From NCBI GenBank assembly GCA_965250195.1, contig OZ252295.1:2480001-2544000 (forward strand): 64,000 nucleotides of DNA, given 5' to 3'. The notes beneath the pieces are model-generated. The model saw nothing but the letters and a program-made list of their open reading frames with translations, had not been told where the DNA came from and ran no database searches. This DNA comes from CAUZIR01 sp965250195 (GTDB taxonomy: Bacteria > Chloroflexota > Dehalococcoidia > Lucifugimonadales > UBA2962). The first letter of the stretch is position 1. The number at the start of each line of letters is the position of its first letter. The translations under genes and the position numbers were made by a program. Shown here piece by piece: positions 1-7,962 of the stretch.

Positions 1-3000
1 ACCTCTTCAACAACGAGCTGAGCGGCCGCATCCCCGCTGAGCTGGGGGGCCTCATAGACCTGACGGTCCTCAGCCTGCACAGCAACGAGCTCACTGGCCC
101 GATCCCGGCAGAGCTGGGGGACCTGGCCGCCCTGACGAATCTCCAGCTTCAAGGCAACGAGCTCGCCGGCCCAATCCCCGCGGAGCTCGGCAACCTGACC
201 GCTCTGACACATCTCTCTCTCTACGCCAACGAGCTCAGCGGCCCGATCCCAGCATCGCTAGGCAACCTCACCGACCTGACGCTCCTCTACCTCTACAGCA
301 ACGAGCTGAGCGGCCGCATCCCCGCTGAGCTGGGGGGCCTCATAGACCTGACGGTCCTCAGCCTGCACAGCAACGAGCTCACTGGCCCGATCCCGGCAGA
401 GCTGGGGGACCTGGCCGCCCTGACGAATCTCCAGCTTCAAGGCAACGAGCTCACTGGCTCCATTCCTCCTGAGCTCGGCAACCTCACCAACCTCTCGCTC
501 CTCAACCTGCACAGCAACGAGCTCACCGGCCCGATCCCAGCATCGCTGGGCGACCTGACCGCTCTGACACATCTCTCTCTCTACGCCAACGAGCTCAGCG
601 GCCCGATCCCAGCATCGCTAGGCAACCTCACCGACCTGACGCTCCTCTACCTCTACAGCAACGAGCTGAGCGGCCGCATCCCCGCTGAGCTGGGGGGCCT
701 CATAGACCTGACGGTCCTCAGCCTGCACAGCAACGAGCTCACTGGCCCGATCCCGGCAGAGCTGGGGGACCTGGCCGCCCTGACGAATCTCCAGCTTCAA
801 GGCAACGAGCTCACTGGCTCCATTCCTCCTGAGCTCGGCAACCTCTCCAACTTGAAGCTCCTCTACCTCGACGGCAACGAGCTCACTGGCCCGATCCCGG
901 CAGAGCTGGGGGACCTGGCCGCCCTGACGAATCTCCAGCTTCAAGGCAACGAGCTCACTGGCTCCATTCCTCCTGAGCTCGGCAACCTCACCAACCTCTC
1001 GCTCCTCAACCTGCACAGCAACGAGCTCACCGGCCCGATCCCAGCATCGCTGGGCGACCTGACCGCTCTGACACATCTCTCTCTCTACGCCAACGAGCTC
1101 AGCGGCCCGATCCCAGCATCGCTAGGCAACCTCACCGACCTGACGCTCCTCTACCTCTACAGCAACGAGCTGAGCGGCCGCATCCCCGCTGAGCTGGGGG
1201 GCCTCATAGACCTGACGGTCCTCAGCCTGCACAGCAACGAGCTCACTGGCCCGATCCCGGCAGAGCTGGGGGACCTGGCCGCCCTGACGAATCTCCAGCT
1301 TCAAGGCAACGAGCTCACTGGCTCCATTCCTCCTGAGCTCGGCAACCTCACCAACCTCTCGCTCCTCAACCTGCACAGCAACGAGCTCACCGGCCCGATC
1401 CCAGCATCGCTGGGCGACCTGACCGCTCTGACACATCTCTCTCTCTACGCCAACGAGCTCAGCGGCCCGATCCCAGCATCGCTAGGCAACCTCACCGACC
1501 TGACGCTCCTCTACCTCTACAGCAACGAGCTGAGCGGCCGCATCCCCGCTGAGCTGGGGGGCCTCATAGACCTGACGGTCCTCAGCCTGCACAGCAACGA
1601 GCTCACTGGCCCGATCCCGGCAGAGCTGGGGGACCTGGCCGCCCTGACGAATCTCCAGCTTCAAGGCAACGAGCTCACTGGCTCCATTCCTCCTGAGCTC
1701 GGCAACCTCACCAACCTCTCGCTCCTCAACCTGCACAGCAACGAGCTCACCGGCCCGATCCCAGCATCGCTGGGCGACCTGACCGCTCTGACACATCTCT
1801 CTCTCTACGCCAACGAGCTCAGCGGCCCGATCCCAGCATCGCTAGGCAACCTCACCGACCTGACGCTCCTCTACCTCTACAGCAACGAGCTGAGCGGCCG
1901 CATCCCCGCTGAGCTGGGGGGCCTCATAGACCTGACGGTCCTCAGCCTGCACAGCAACGAGCTGAGCGGCGCGATTCCTCACCAACTGGGCGACCTCACC
2001 GACCTGACGATCCTCACGCTCAACAATAACGAACTGAGCGGCGCGATTCCTCACCAACTGGGCGACCTCACGGACCTGAGGGAGCTCACACTGGGCAACA
2101 ATGAGCTCGACGGCCCCATCCCGGTGGAGTTAGGCGACCTCACCGACCTGACGATCCTCACGCTCAACAACAACGGGCTGAGCGGCGCGATTCCTCACCA
2201 ACTGGGCAACCTCACGGACCTGAGGGAACTCACACTGGGCAACAATGAGCTGAGTGGCGTCATCCCCCCCGAACTGGGGCACCTCACGAATCTTAGGGAG
2301 CTGACACTGAGCGACAACATGCTCATGGGCCCCATCCCGGTGGAGTTGGGTGAACTCATACACCTGACGGTCCTCACGCTCAACAACAACGAACTGAGCG
2401 GCGCGATTCCTCACCAACTGGGCGGCCTGACCGACGTGAGGGAGTTGACGTTGAGCGACAACCTGCTCGGCGGCCCCATCCCGATGGAGTTAGGTACTCT
2501 CACAAGCCTGACGATCCTCACGCTCGGCAACAATGAACTGAGCGGTGCGATCCCTCCGCAATTGGGCAACCTCACCGACCTGACAAACCTTAGCATCGAG
2601 GGCAACGAGCTCAGCGGCTCCATCCCGCTCCAACTGGCCAATCTCACTGGCCTCACAGTCCTGAGCCTCAGCAACAACGCGCTCACCGGTCCGCTCCCTC
2701 CCGAGCTGGGGGACCTGACAGACCTGACCGAGCTTCACCTCGGCGGCAACCGCTTCAGTGGTCCCATCCCCGCCGAGTTTGGCAACCTCATCAACCTGAC
2801 GGTTCTCAGCTTGAGTACGAATGGGCTGAGTGGTCCCCTCCCTCCCGAGCTGGGGGACCTGACAGACCTGACCGAGCTTCACCTCGGCGGCAACCGCTTC
2901 AGTGGTCCCATCCCCGCCGAGTTTGGCAACCTCATCAACCTGACGGTTCTCAGCTTGAGTGCGAATGGGCTGAGTGGTCCCCTCCCTCCCGAGCTGGGGG

Positions 3001-3617
3001 ACCTGACGGACCTGACCGAGCTTCACCTCGGCGGCAACCGGCTCACCGGCCCCATCCCCGCAGCATGGGATGACCTGACCGAGTTGACAGTCCTCGACCT
3101 CGGTGGTAACCGGCTCACCGGCCCCATCCCCGTAGCGCTGCGTGACCTCGTCCACCTGACAGACCTCGACGTCGGCCGCGACAGGACCACGAGGTCCGAC
3201 CTTGTTGAATTCGGCGATACGTCGACGGCCGAGCACACGGCAGAGACCGCCGGGCCGACGCCCTCGGTGACGAATGATCGTGGCCCACAACTCTCTGCGA
3301 TGGCCCTGGCGCTCGTAGCCATCGGGGGTATGGCGATTGGCGCAATCACCGGAGGCATCGTAGTAGCCGGGGTGCAACGTAAGTGGAGCTGGACGAGGTT
3401 CTTTTGGGGAGCCGACAGTCTGCCGACAACGACGGCACGAGGGGTAGCCACGGCGGTGCGTTGGCTGCATAGCTCGCTCGATTCCACAGCTCGTGCCCTA
3501 ACTACGGCCGCGCGTATAGCGGCGCTATGGGTGTTTAATAGTTCGCCCAGATCCCTGACTTACGACGTGACAATCGTCGTCCGAAAGGTGCTGCGAATGG
3601 TGAGACGAAACGACTAG
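1..3617 (+). CDS. Giant plant-type LRR surface protein, 5' partial
   Basis: The reading frame is already open at the window edge (first full codon at base 3), so the start lies upstream. About 44 consecutive 24-residue leucine-rich repeats follow the plant-specific pattern (N-x-L-S/T-G-x-IP-x-x-LG-x-L-x-x-L-x-x-L-x-L). After roughly base 3180 comes a polar linker, one hydrophobic segment (about 3300-3368) and a basic tail of about 80 residues ending at TAG 3615-3617. This predicts an outside LRR solenoid anchored by a C-terminal membrane helix, with a cytoplasmic tail. LRRs of this type usually bind proteins or glycans; the ligand here is unknown. The first half is built of near-identical DNA repeats, which points to recent internal expansion. 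The following 1.2 kb has no convincing gene. The LRR and membrane-anchor reading is firm; an adhesion or recognition role is inference. Confidence 0.9.
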   Translation, partial: LFNNELSGRIPAELGGLIDLTVLSLHSNELTGPIPAELGDLAALTNLQLQGNELAGPIPAELGNLTALTHLSLYANELSGPIPASLGNLTDLTLLYLYSNELSGRIPAELGGLIDLTVLSLHSNELTGPIPAELGDLAALTNLQLQGNELTGSIPPELGNLTNLSLLNLHSNELTGPIPASLGDLTALTHLSLYANELSGPIPASLGNLTDLTLLYLYSNELSGRIPAELGGLIDLTVLSLHSNELTGPIPAELGDLAALTNLQLQGNELTGSIPPELGNLSNLKLLYLDGNELTGPIPAELGDLAALTNLQLQGNELTGSIPPELGNLTNLSLLNLHSNELTGPIPASLGDLTALTHLSLYANELSGPIPASLGNLTDLTLLYLYSNELSGRIPAELGGLIDLTVLSLHSNELTGPIPAELGDLAALTNLQLQGNELTGSIPPELGNLTNLSLLNLHSNELTGPIPASLGDLTALTHLSLYANELSGPIPASLGNLTDLTLLYLYSNELSGRIPAELGGLIDLTVLSLHSNELTGPIPAELGDLAALTNLQLQGNELTGSIPPELGNLTNLSLLNLHSNELTGPIPASLGDLTALTHLSLYANELSGPIPASLGNLTDLTLLYLYSNELSGRIPAELGGLIDLTVLSLHSNELSGAIPHQLGDLTDLTILTLNNNELSGAIPHQLGDLTDLRELTLGNNELDGPIPVELGDLTDLTILTLNNNGLSGAIPHQLGNLTDLRELTLGNNELSGVIPPELGHLTNLRELTLSDNMLMGPIPVELGELIHLTVLTLNNNELSGAIPHQLGGLTDVRELTLSDNLLGGPIPMELGTLTSLTILTLGNNELSGAIPPQLGNLTDLTNLSIEGNELSGSIPLQLANLTGLTVLSLSNNALTGPLPPELGDLTDLTELHLGGNRFSGPIPAEFGNLINLTVLSLSTNGLSGPLPPELGDLTDLTELHLGGNRFSGPIPAEFGNLINLTVLSLSANGLSGPLPPELGDLTDLTELHLGGNRLTGPIPAAWDDLTELTVLDLGGNRLTGPIPVALRDLVHLTDLDVGRDRTTRSDLVEFGDTSTAEHTAETAGPTPSVTNDRGPQLSAMALALVAIGGMAIGAITGGIVVAGVQRKWSWTRFFWGADSLPTTTARGVATAVRWLHSSLDSTARALTTAARIAALWVFNSSPRSLTYDVTIVVRKVLRMVRRND
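257..1962 (+). repeat. 360-bp near-identical tandem repeats inside the LRR gene
   Basis: The same sequence recurs at 257, 617, 1121, 1481 and 1841. Spacing is 360 bp except 617 to 1121, which is 504 bp (360 + 144). Each 360-bp unit encodes five 24-residue LRRs. The copies I compared line by line look identical at nucleotide level, silent positions included. The extra 144 bp (about 845-988) holds a variant LRR plus a partial re-duplication, and the last copy diverges after about 1962. All steps are multiples of 72 bp, so changes in copy number keep the frame. The true copy number may be under-represented if short reads were assembled. Confidence 0.92.
2701..3045 (+). repeat. 144-bp tandem repeats in distal LRR region
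   Basis: A 144-bp unit (two LRRs) begins at 2701, 2845 and 2989. The first two copies differ at only a few bases and the third diverges after about 55 bp. This is a second, independent expansion of the LRR array, using a two-repeat rather than a five-repeat unit. Confidence 0.85.
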
Positions 3618-3848
3618 AGGCACGATTGGCATTAGGATCCTCAAGCTGAATGGATATCTCTCCCACGCTTTGCCGGTGTCCATGACAGCCCTGTGCAGGA
3701 ACTTAAGTTGGATGGTCAACCCCCGCGGGTCTGCTGCAATCTGTCCCGATTGCCTTCGAGAGGGGCGGGCCACTCCCAGAGCAAGGTAGCTCCCGGGATG
3801 CAGTCACCTATATGGTTTTCCCTCGGCCATGACACTGGCGGGAGCACT

Positions 3849-3924
3849 TCTCGCCTAGGGCTCAAAACGCCACCACCACCCTCAAATCTCGCCTAGGGCT
3901 CAAAACGCCACCACCACCCTCAAA
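3849..3924. repeat. Two tandem copies of a 38-bp unit
   Basis: Bases 3849-3886 and 3887-3924 are identical 38-bp direct repeats with no spacer. The unit contains CGCCTAGGGCTC and a CCACCACCACC run. It lies outside any supported gene. Two abutting copies suggest one slippage or duplication event rather than a functional array. Confidence 0.85.
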
Positions 3925-4106
3925 ACCTACGCCATCTCCCCCGCCGAACATACCAGAGCCTCGTTCATCCCAGGACACTGTGAGCAGCGAAGAGCGGGAG
4001 GAGGTCAAAGCACGGCGTGGACCACCACCATGGGGACCGCATACTGCGGGGTCCTTGATCCAAATCGCGGGCAAGCGGCCAGCAATTGGAGCCGGTCTTT
4101 CGCCTA

Positions 4107-4253
4107 ATGGCCAATGAGTCCGCGTCCTTCGACTGGAGGGAAATGGCCCGATTCATTCTTGACGGTGACCCGGAAGCCATCCGCCAAAAGGTCGCCAGTG
4201 ACTACTACCGCGCCCGTAGTCGGCAGGTTGGCGAAAAAGAAGAAAGCGAGTAG
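4107..4253 (+). CDS. Possible small protein, 48 residues, unknown
   Basis: An ATG at 4107 opens a 48-residue frame ending at TAG 4251-4253. The frame stays open upstream to a TGA near 4055, so the ORF could be the tail of a decayed gene. The product is hydrophilic, with an amphipathic middle (SFDWREMARFILDGDPEAI) and a very acidic end (GEKEESE). It has no membrane segment or recognised domain, and no clear Shine-Dalgarno sequence precedes the ATG. Composition looks more protein-like than the other frames here, which is the only support. It may be a gene fragment. Confidence 0.25.
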   Translation: MANESASFDWREMARFILDGDPEAIRQKVASDYYRARSRQVGEKEESE

Positions 4254-4875
4254 GTGCCACGACGAGTGGAGCCGGTTCGACATCTGTACCCGCTGCCAGA
4301 GGGCATACACGAGAGACCCGAATCGCCATAGAGCTCCGGCTGGCGTTTCCGCTGCGTCCAGATGCAACTGTACGAGGACTTCGGGGAGGAGACCTGGATA
4401 CTCATCCAAGATCGACACCTACATGGCATTGCAGCTAGTTTCCTATTGTCATTACTGTAACTTTGCAGGATAATGTTCGTATATTGATGGGATCGCTGAT
4501 AGACCACCAGAGGCATAAACGGGGGGATTCTCCTTCCCGGATGATCCTCATAGGGAGTCAGTGTCGAAGAGCTCCATTGTCAAACACTAGTTCTTGTCGG
4601 CCTGGGGTTCGATGGGGCCACCCCTAGAGAGCGGAAGGTTACCTAGCAAATCCAGAGTGGTTCCAGGCTCGAAGGCGCTATGGTAGCCTGTAGCTCGCCC
4701 CTTCTGTAGGAAATACAGCTCGGCTAACGAGCGACCTCCCAGGTTCGTAGCGCCACGACCCACTCAAAGGTTCTGTCTTCGGTAAGACTAGGGGTACCAA
4801 TTCGACTTCCGTTCGGGCCAACTCTCGTTCGGCCCGATTCTCATCCGGCTCGGTTCTCGTCTGGTCGCCCGCAGG

Positions 4876-5898
4876 CTACTTGCGCCCGTGTATCACTGCG
4901 TGGACCGGGGTGATGAGGAACGAGCCCACCTCCCTGAACCCGTGCTTGCCTAGGAGCGAGAGGTAGTCCTCGACCGAGAGCAGCTGGTCGTCTATCTGGG
5001 CCTCGAAGAACTGGATGCCGGTCATTATCCTGCCGGGCACGGTACGCAGGCCCTCCTCGGAGTCGGGAAACGCGAAGTCGGAGATGACGAAGGTGCCGCC
5101 CGGCCTGAGCGCCTCGTAAACGTTGGCGGCGGCCCTGTCGATGCCCCGGCACTCGTGCATCGAGATGTTGTTGATCGCCAGATCGTAGCGGTCCGTTTCG
5201 TCCAGGTCCTCCAGCGAGCTTTCGACCAATCGCATACGGTCGACAACCCCTTCGGAGGTCATCAGCCTGGTGGCCAGGTTGAGGGAGTAGGCATCGCCGT
5301 CGAGGCCGACGACGGCTGCGTCCGGGAACGCCCTGGCCAGGCGGGCCAGGCCGATGCCCGCTCCACACGCCAGGTCAATGATGGAGGCGCCGGCGCCCAA
5401 CCGATCGACCAGCCCCGGCACACGCTCCAGGCCGGACGGCACCAGGCGGGTGTAGAACGACCTACCGGTCCCGCTCACGGCGGCGATCCATTCGGGGCCG
5501 ACACGATCGCACCAGGTGCGCTCACCGGTGGGCAGCCGGTCCGAGAAGTGGTCGAACATCTCGGGCTGCACCATGACCTCGGGTATCGCCCCTATGTAGC
5601 CGGGGAAGTCCCCGTCCAGAAGCAGTCGTTCCATGCCGGGCGCCAGGACGTAGCGGCCGGAGCTGGCCATGTCCAATATCTCGGCGGCGTAGGCGGCGCG
5701 GCACCAGACGCTGGCGTAGAACTCGTCGATCGACTTTTCTTTCGCCAACTGTTCTGGAGTTAACCCGACAGCGTGGCTGGCGAGAGCCTGGAAGAGCCCG
5801 TGCTTCAGTCCGATCTCAATGGTCCTTAGGCCCACGTAGCCGGCGACGTGCCCGAGCACCTTGCCCGCCTGTTTTTGCATGTCCAACGGTTCGTTCAC
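4876..5898 (-). CDS. SAM-dependent methyltransferase with N-terminal dimerisation domain
   Basis: A 340-residue class I methyltransferase. The first ~150 residues are helical and resemble the winged-helix/dimerisation part of small-molecule O-methyltransferases (an early LKHGLFQAL stretch, then LTPEQLA). The Rossmann domain starts near residue 173 with IIDLACGAGIGLARLA (SAM motif I), and an acidic residue follows at the end of strand 2 (VVGLDGD). Later come DLAINNISMHE and LRPGGTFVISDF. A GTG start at 5898 follows an AAGGAG Shine-Dalgarno by about nine bases. It is the last gene of a minus-strand trio with a family 2 glycosyltransferase and a creatininase-family gene, so it probably acts on the same small molecule or glycan. 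Its substrate cannot be read from the sequence. Confidence 0.85.
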   Translation of the reverse strand: MNEPLDMQKQAGKVLGHVAGYVGLRTIEIGLKHGLFQALASHAVGLTPEQLAKEKSIDEFYASVWCRAAYAAEILDMASSGRYVLAPGMERLLLDGDFPGYIGAIPEVMVQPEMFDHFSDRLPTGERTWCDRVGPEWIAAVSGTGRSFYTRLVPSGLERVPGLVDRLGAGASIIDLACGAGIGLARLARAFPDAAVVGLDGDAYSLNLATRLMTSEGVVDRMRLVESSLEDLDETDRYDLAINNISMHECRGIDRAAANVYEALRPGGTFVISDFAFPDSEEGLRTVPGRIMTGIQFFEAQIDDQLLSVEDYLSLLGKHGFREVGSFLITPVHAVIHGRK

Positions 5899-5947
5899 TG
5901 TCTGTCTCTCCTTACACTCCGTCGATACACCCCGTCGACGACCGAGT

Positions 5948-6722
5948 CTAGTCGGCCAGCATCGCCCGCAGGACCTCGGCCGTGCCGTCTATGGCCGCAC
6001 CCAGCAGGCGGCGGCCCTTGTCGGCATCGGCCGCGGCCAGTGACGGCTCGCGTGACGCCTCTATCGCACCGGCCCCGACATCTTGTGGAAATGCGTGCAT
6101 CGCTATAGCGGTCTCGAACTCCCCGGCATGGCCGGGGACCTTTCGACACCATCGTGGCCGCCCGGACTTCGTCTAATATGAGATCCCAGTAGCTGTGGAA
6201 CCGAACGTCCAACTCGCGTGCGGCCGCCGACTCCAACGCGCCCACGTATTGGCTGTGGTCGTGAGCGTCCGCAAACTCCTGTCTGCCCGCATCTGTCCAG
6301 GACCCGGCCAGGCGGTAGCGCCACTGCTCCATCACGCCCTCGGCCGGGGCCATATTGCCGCCGTGGCCGTTGAGCAACAAAACCTTGGCGACGCCGTGCC
6401 GGACAAGGCTCTCGGTGGCGTCGTAGACGACCGAGAGCCACGCCTGCGGGCTTACGCTGACCGTCGGTCCCCACTGCATGTGGTGCTCGGAGACGCCCAC
6501 GGCGATCGGTGCAGCCACCAGCACGTCGGGGTACATCAAATCGGCCGCCCGCTCGGCCACGAGCAATGAGGAGGTGATGTCCTGGGCGACGGCGAGGTGC
6601 TCGAGGTGCTGCTCCAGGCTGCCCAGTGCCAGTATGACGGCACGGTAATGGCCCCGCTCCCGACCCTCTCGAAATTCCCGCCGAGTCAGCGCCTCGATGC
6701 GAATATTTCGGTTTGCAGTCAT
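5948..6722 (-). pseudogene. Creatininase-family amidohydrolase, frameshifted
   Basis: The first 196 residues read as a creatininase-family enzyme: GSLEQHLEHLAVAQD holds early metal ligands and VLLLNGHGGN is the family signature. At the minus-strand CCCC run (6134-6137) the frame breaks. Skipping one base there restores GHAGEFET, the conserved metal-binding motif, and a normal ending (AMLAD) at TAG 5948-5950, giving about 257 residues, usual for the family. Without the shift, translation runs on through an unrelated arginine-rich frame. The ATG at 6722 has a good GGAGGT Shine-Dalgarno. The family includes creatinine amidohydrolase and peptide-maturation enzymes such as MftE. The break may be a real mutation, a +1 shift on CCC-C, or an assembly error. 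Confidence 0.8.
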
Positions 6723-6752
6723 CTCTGACCTCCACGCGTCGTCGTATGCGAT

Positions 6753-7751
6753 TCATCGCCTGCCGCGCAAGGCCGCGCCCCACAGGCGCCGTTCCAGGAC
6801 CTGCTCTGGATGTTTGAGCAGGGACCTGACGGCGTGGCTTAGGAGCCATTGTGGCCGACCGGTCCTGAGCCCGTACAGGGCAGCCTGGCGATGGTAGGCG
6901 GCCAGCAACCTGCCGCGTTTACTCCTGGCTTCTGAGGGCGCGTCGGCCCCGTCGAGAAAGCGGCGCACCACCCTGCCTCGCTCCTCCCATGCCCTGGTCT
7001 GGTGGTTTGGAGTCTTGGCATCGGGGTGCAGCCTGAACCGGGCGATCTCGCCCGCCGCCCGGATGCCCTCGAACCGGGCCGTAAGACGCAGCAGCAGATC
7101 GAAGTCCATTATCAGGTGCAGGTCGGGGTCCAGCAGACCCGCTTCATCGAGAGCCGACTTGCGGAAAAACAGGGTTGGCTGGGCGACGTAGCTCTGCATT
7201 CTCGCCAGCAAACCGGAATTGGTCACATCGGGCGGCGTCTCGTGTCCTGTCACCCGGCTCTCGGCATCGATCACCGCCCAGTCGCCGTAGGAGAAACCGG
7301 CTTCGGGAGAGGCACTTAGAGCTGCCACCGATGCCCCGATCGCGCCGGGCGACAGAATGTCGTCGGAATTGACCCATCCGATGAATTCCCCGCTGGCTCG
7401 TTGGAAGCCCCGGTTCAAGGCGTCCGACTGGCCCGCGTCGGGCCCGCTCTCCCAGTGCGACAAGAAGGGGTCGTAGCGCTCAAGGATCGAGCGGCTGTTG
7501 TCGGTGCTGCCGCCGTCCAGCACGATGTACTCCAGATCGGGGTAGCCCTGCAGCAGGACGGAGCGCATCGTCTCTTCCAAAAAGCGCCCCTGGTTAAGAG
7601 AGGGCGTCACGACGGTCACGGTCGGGGCGTCGACAACGTCGGACGGAGGCGGCGCCTCCGTCCATGGCCAGCCGGACCGCTCACCGGGCCCGGGCAGACC
7701 GGCGATGAAAGGCGGGGTCATCGGGAGCGGGCCAGGGAGCGCCTGGGGCAC
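6753..7751 (-). CDS. Family 2 glycosyltransferase
   Basis: A 332-residue GT2 (GT-A fold) enzyme. The core begins near residue 45 with VTVVTPSLNQGRFLEETMRS, then IVLDGGSTDNS, and has a DD pair in GWVNSDD at the expected nucleotide-sugar/metal site. A basic C-terminal part follows. GT2 enzymes of this type transfer a sugar from a nucleotide-sugar donor on the cytoplasmic face. The GTG at 7751 is the longest start; an ATG at 7721 would drop a proline-rich leader and is equally possible. It heads a minus-strand trio with the creatininase-like and methyltransferase genes, 30 bases upstream of the former. Donor and acceptor are unknown. Confidence 0.85.
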   Translation of the reverse strand: MPQALPGPLPMTPPFIAGLPGPGERSGWPWTEAPPPSDVVDAPTVTVVTPSLNQGRFLEETMRSVLLQGYPDLEYIVLDGGSTDNSRSILERYDPFLSHWESGPDAGQSDALNRGFQRASGEFIGWVNSDDILSPGAIGASVAALSASPEAGFSYGDWAVIDAESRVTGHETPPDVTNSGLLARMQSYVAQPTLFFRKSALDEAGLLDPDLHLIMDFDLLLRLTARFEGIRAAGEIARFRLHPDAKTPNHQTRAWEERGRVVRRFLDGADAPSEARSKRGRLLAAYHRQAALYGLRTGRPQWLLSHAVRSLLKHPEQVLERRLWGAALRGRR

Positions 7752-7962
7752 CGTTTGGGTTGGGACGTGTACATGGCTCAGACGAGGCCAAGTCTATAAC
7801 TCGGCCGGACGGCCGACATACGAAGAATGAGCACCGATGTCCGACCGGTCGGCGTAAAGACGGGTACAGTAGCTTCAACGCCCCACCCGACGGGTGGCAA
7901 CGGGAAGCCTTCCAGGCGGTCGCGGTCGCGATGCCCGCGACGCCTCCGACAAAGGAGAGTCT
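7752..7962. promoter_or_regulatory. Divergent intergenic region with a palindrome
   Basis: This 211-bp gap separates the minus-strand GT2 trio from the plus-strand selenoprotein candidate. It contains a perfect inverted repeat, TCGGCCG-GA-CGGCCGA (7801-7816). A minus-strand -10-like word (TATAGA/TAGACT, 7791-7798) abuts it, but no clear -35 box lies at the right distance. The palindrome could be an operator. The only firm translation signal is AAAGGAGAG, just upstream of the ATG at 7963. Confidence 0.35.

Larger units (their letters stand above)
3618..4875. other. Gene-poor region of about 1.26 kb
   Basis: No gene with convincing family similarity lies here. It holds a 38-bp tandem duplication (3849-3924), a possible small plus-strand ORF (4107-4253), and a further plus-strand stretch (about 4260-4440) that reads like protein in short pieces interrupted by stops. 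The last 120 bases before the methyltransferase stop contain loosely repeated TTCGGCC-like words. I saw no tRNA cloverleaf, no clear rho-independent terminator and no insertion-sequence ends. It may be decayed accessory DNA at the edge of the LRR locus. Confidence 0.5.

Noticed and set aside
258..3470. Repeated long open frames on the minus strand across the LRR gene
   Set aside because: They mirror the 360-bp repeat of the real plus-strand gene and have no domain signature; high GC and codon periodicity keep the antisense frame open.
3849..3924. CRISPR-like repeat
   Set aside because: Only two copies, abutting with no spacer, and no cas gene in the window.
4590..4625. tRNA-like GGTTCGA word near 4609
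   Set aside because: No acceptor, D or anticodon arms could be folded around it.
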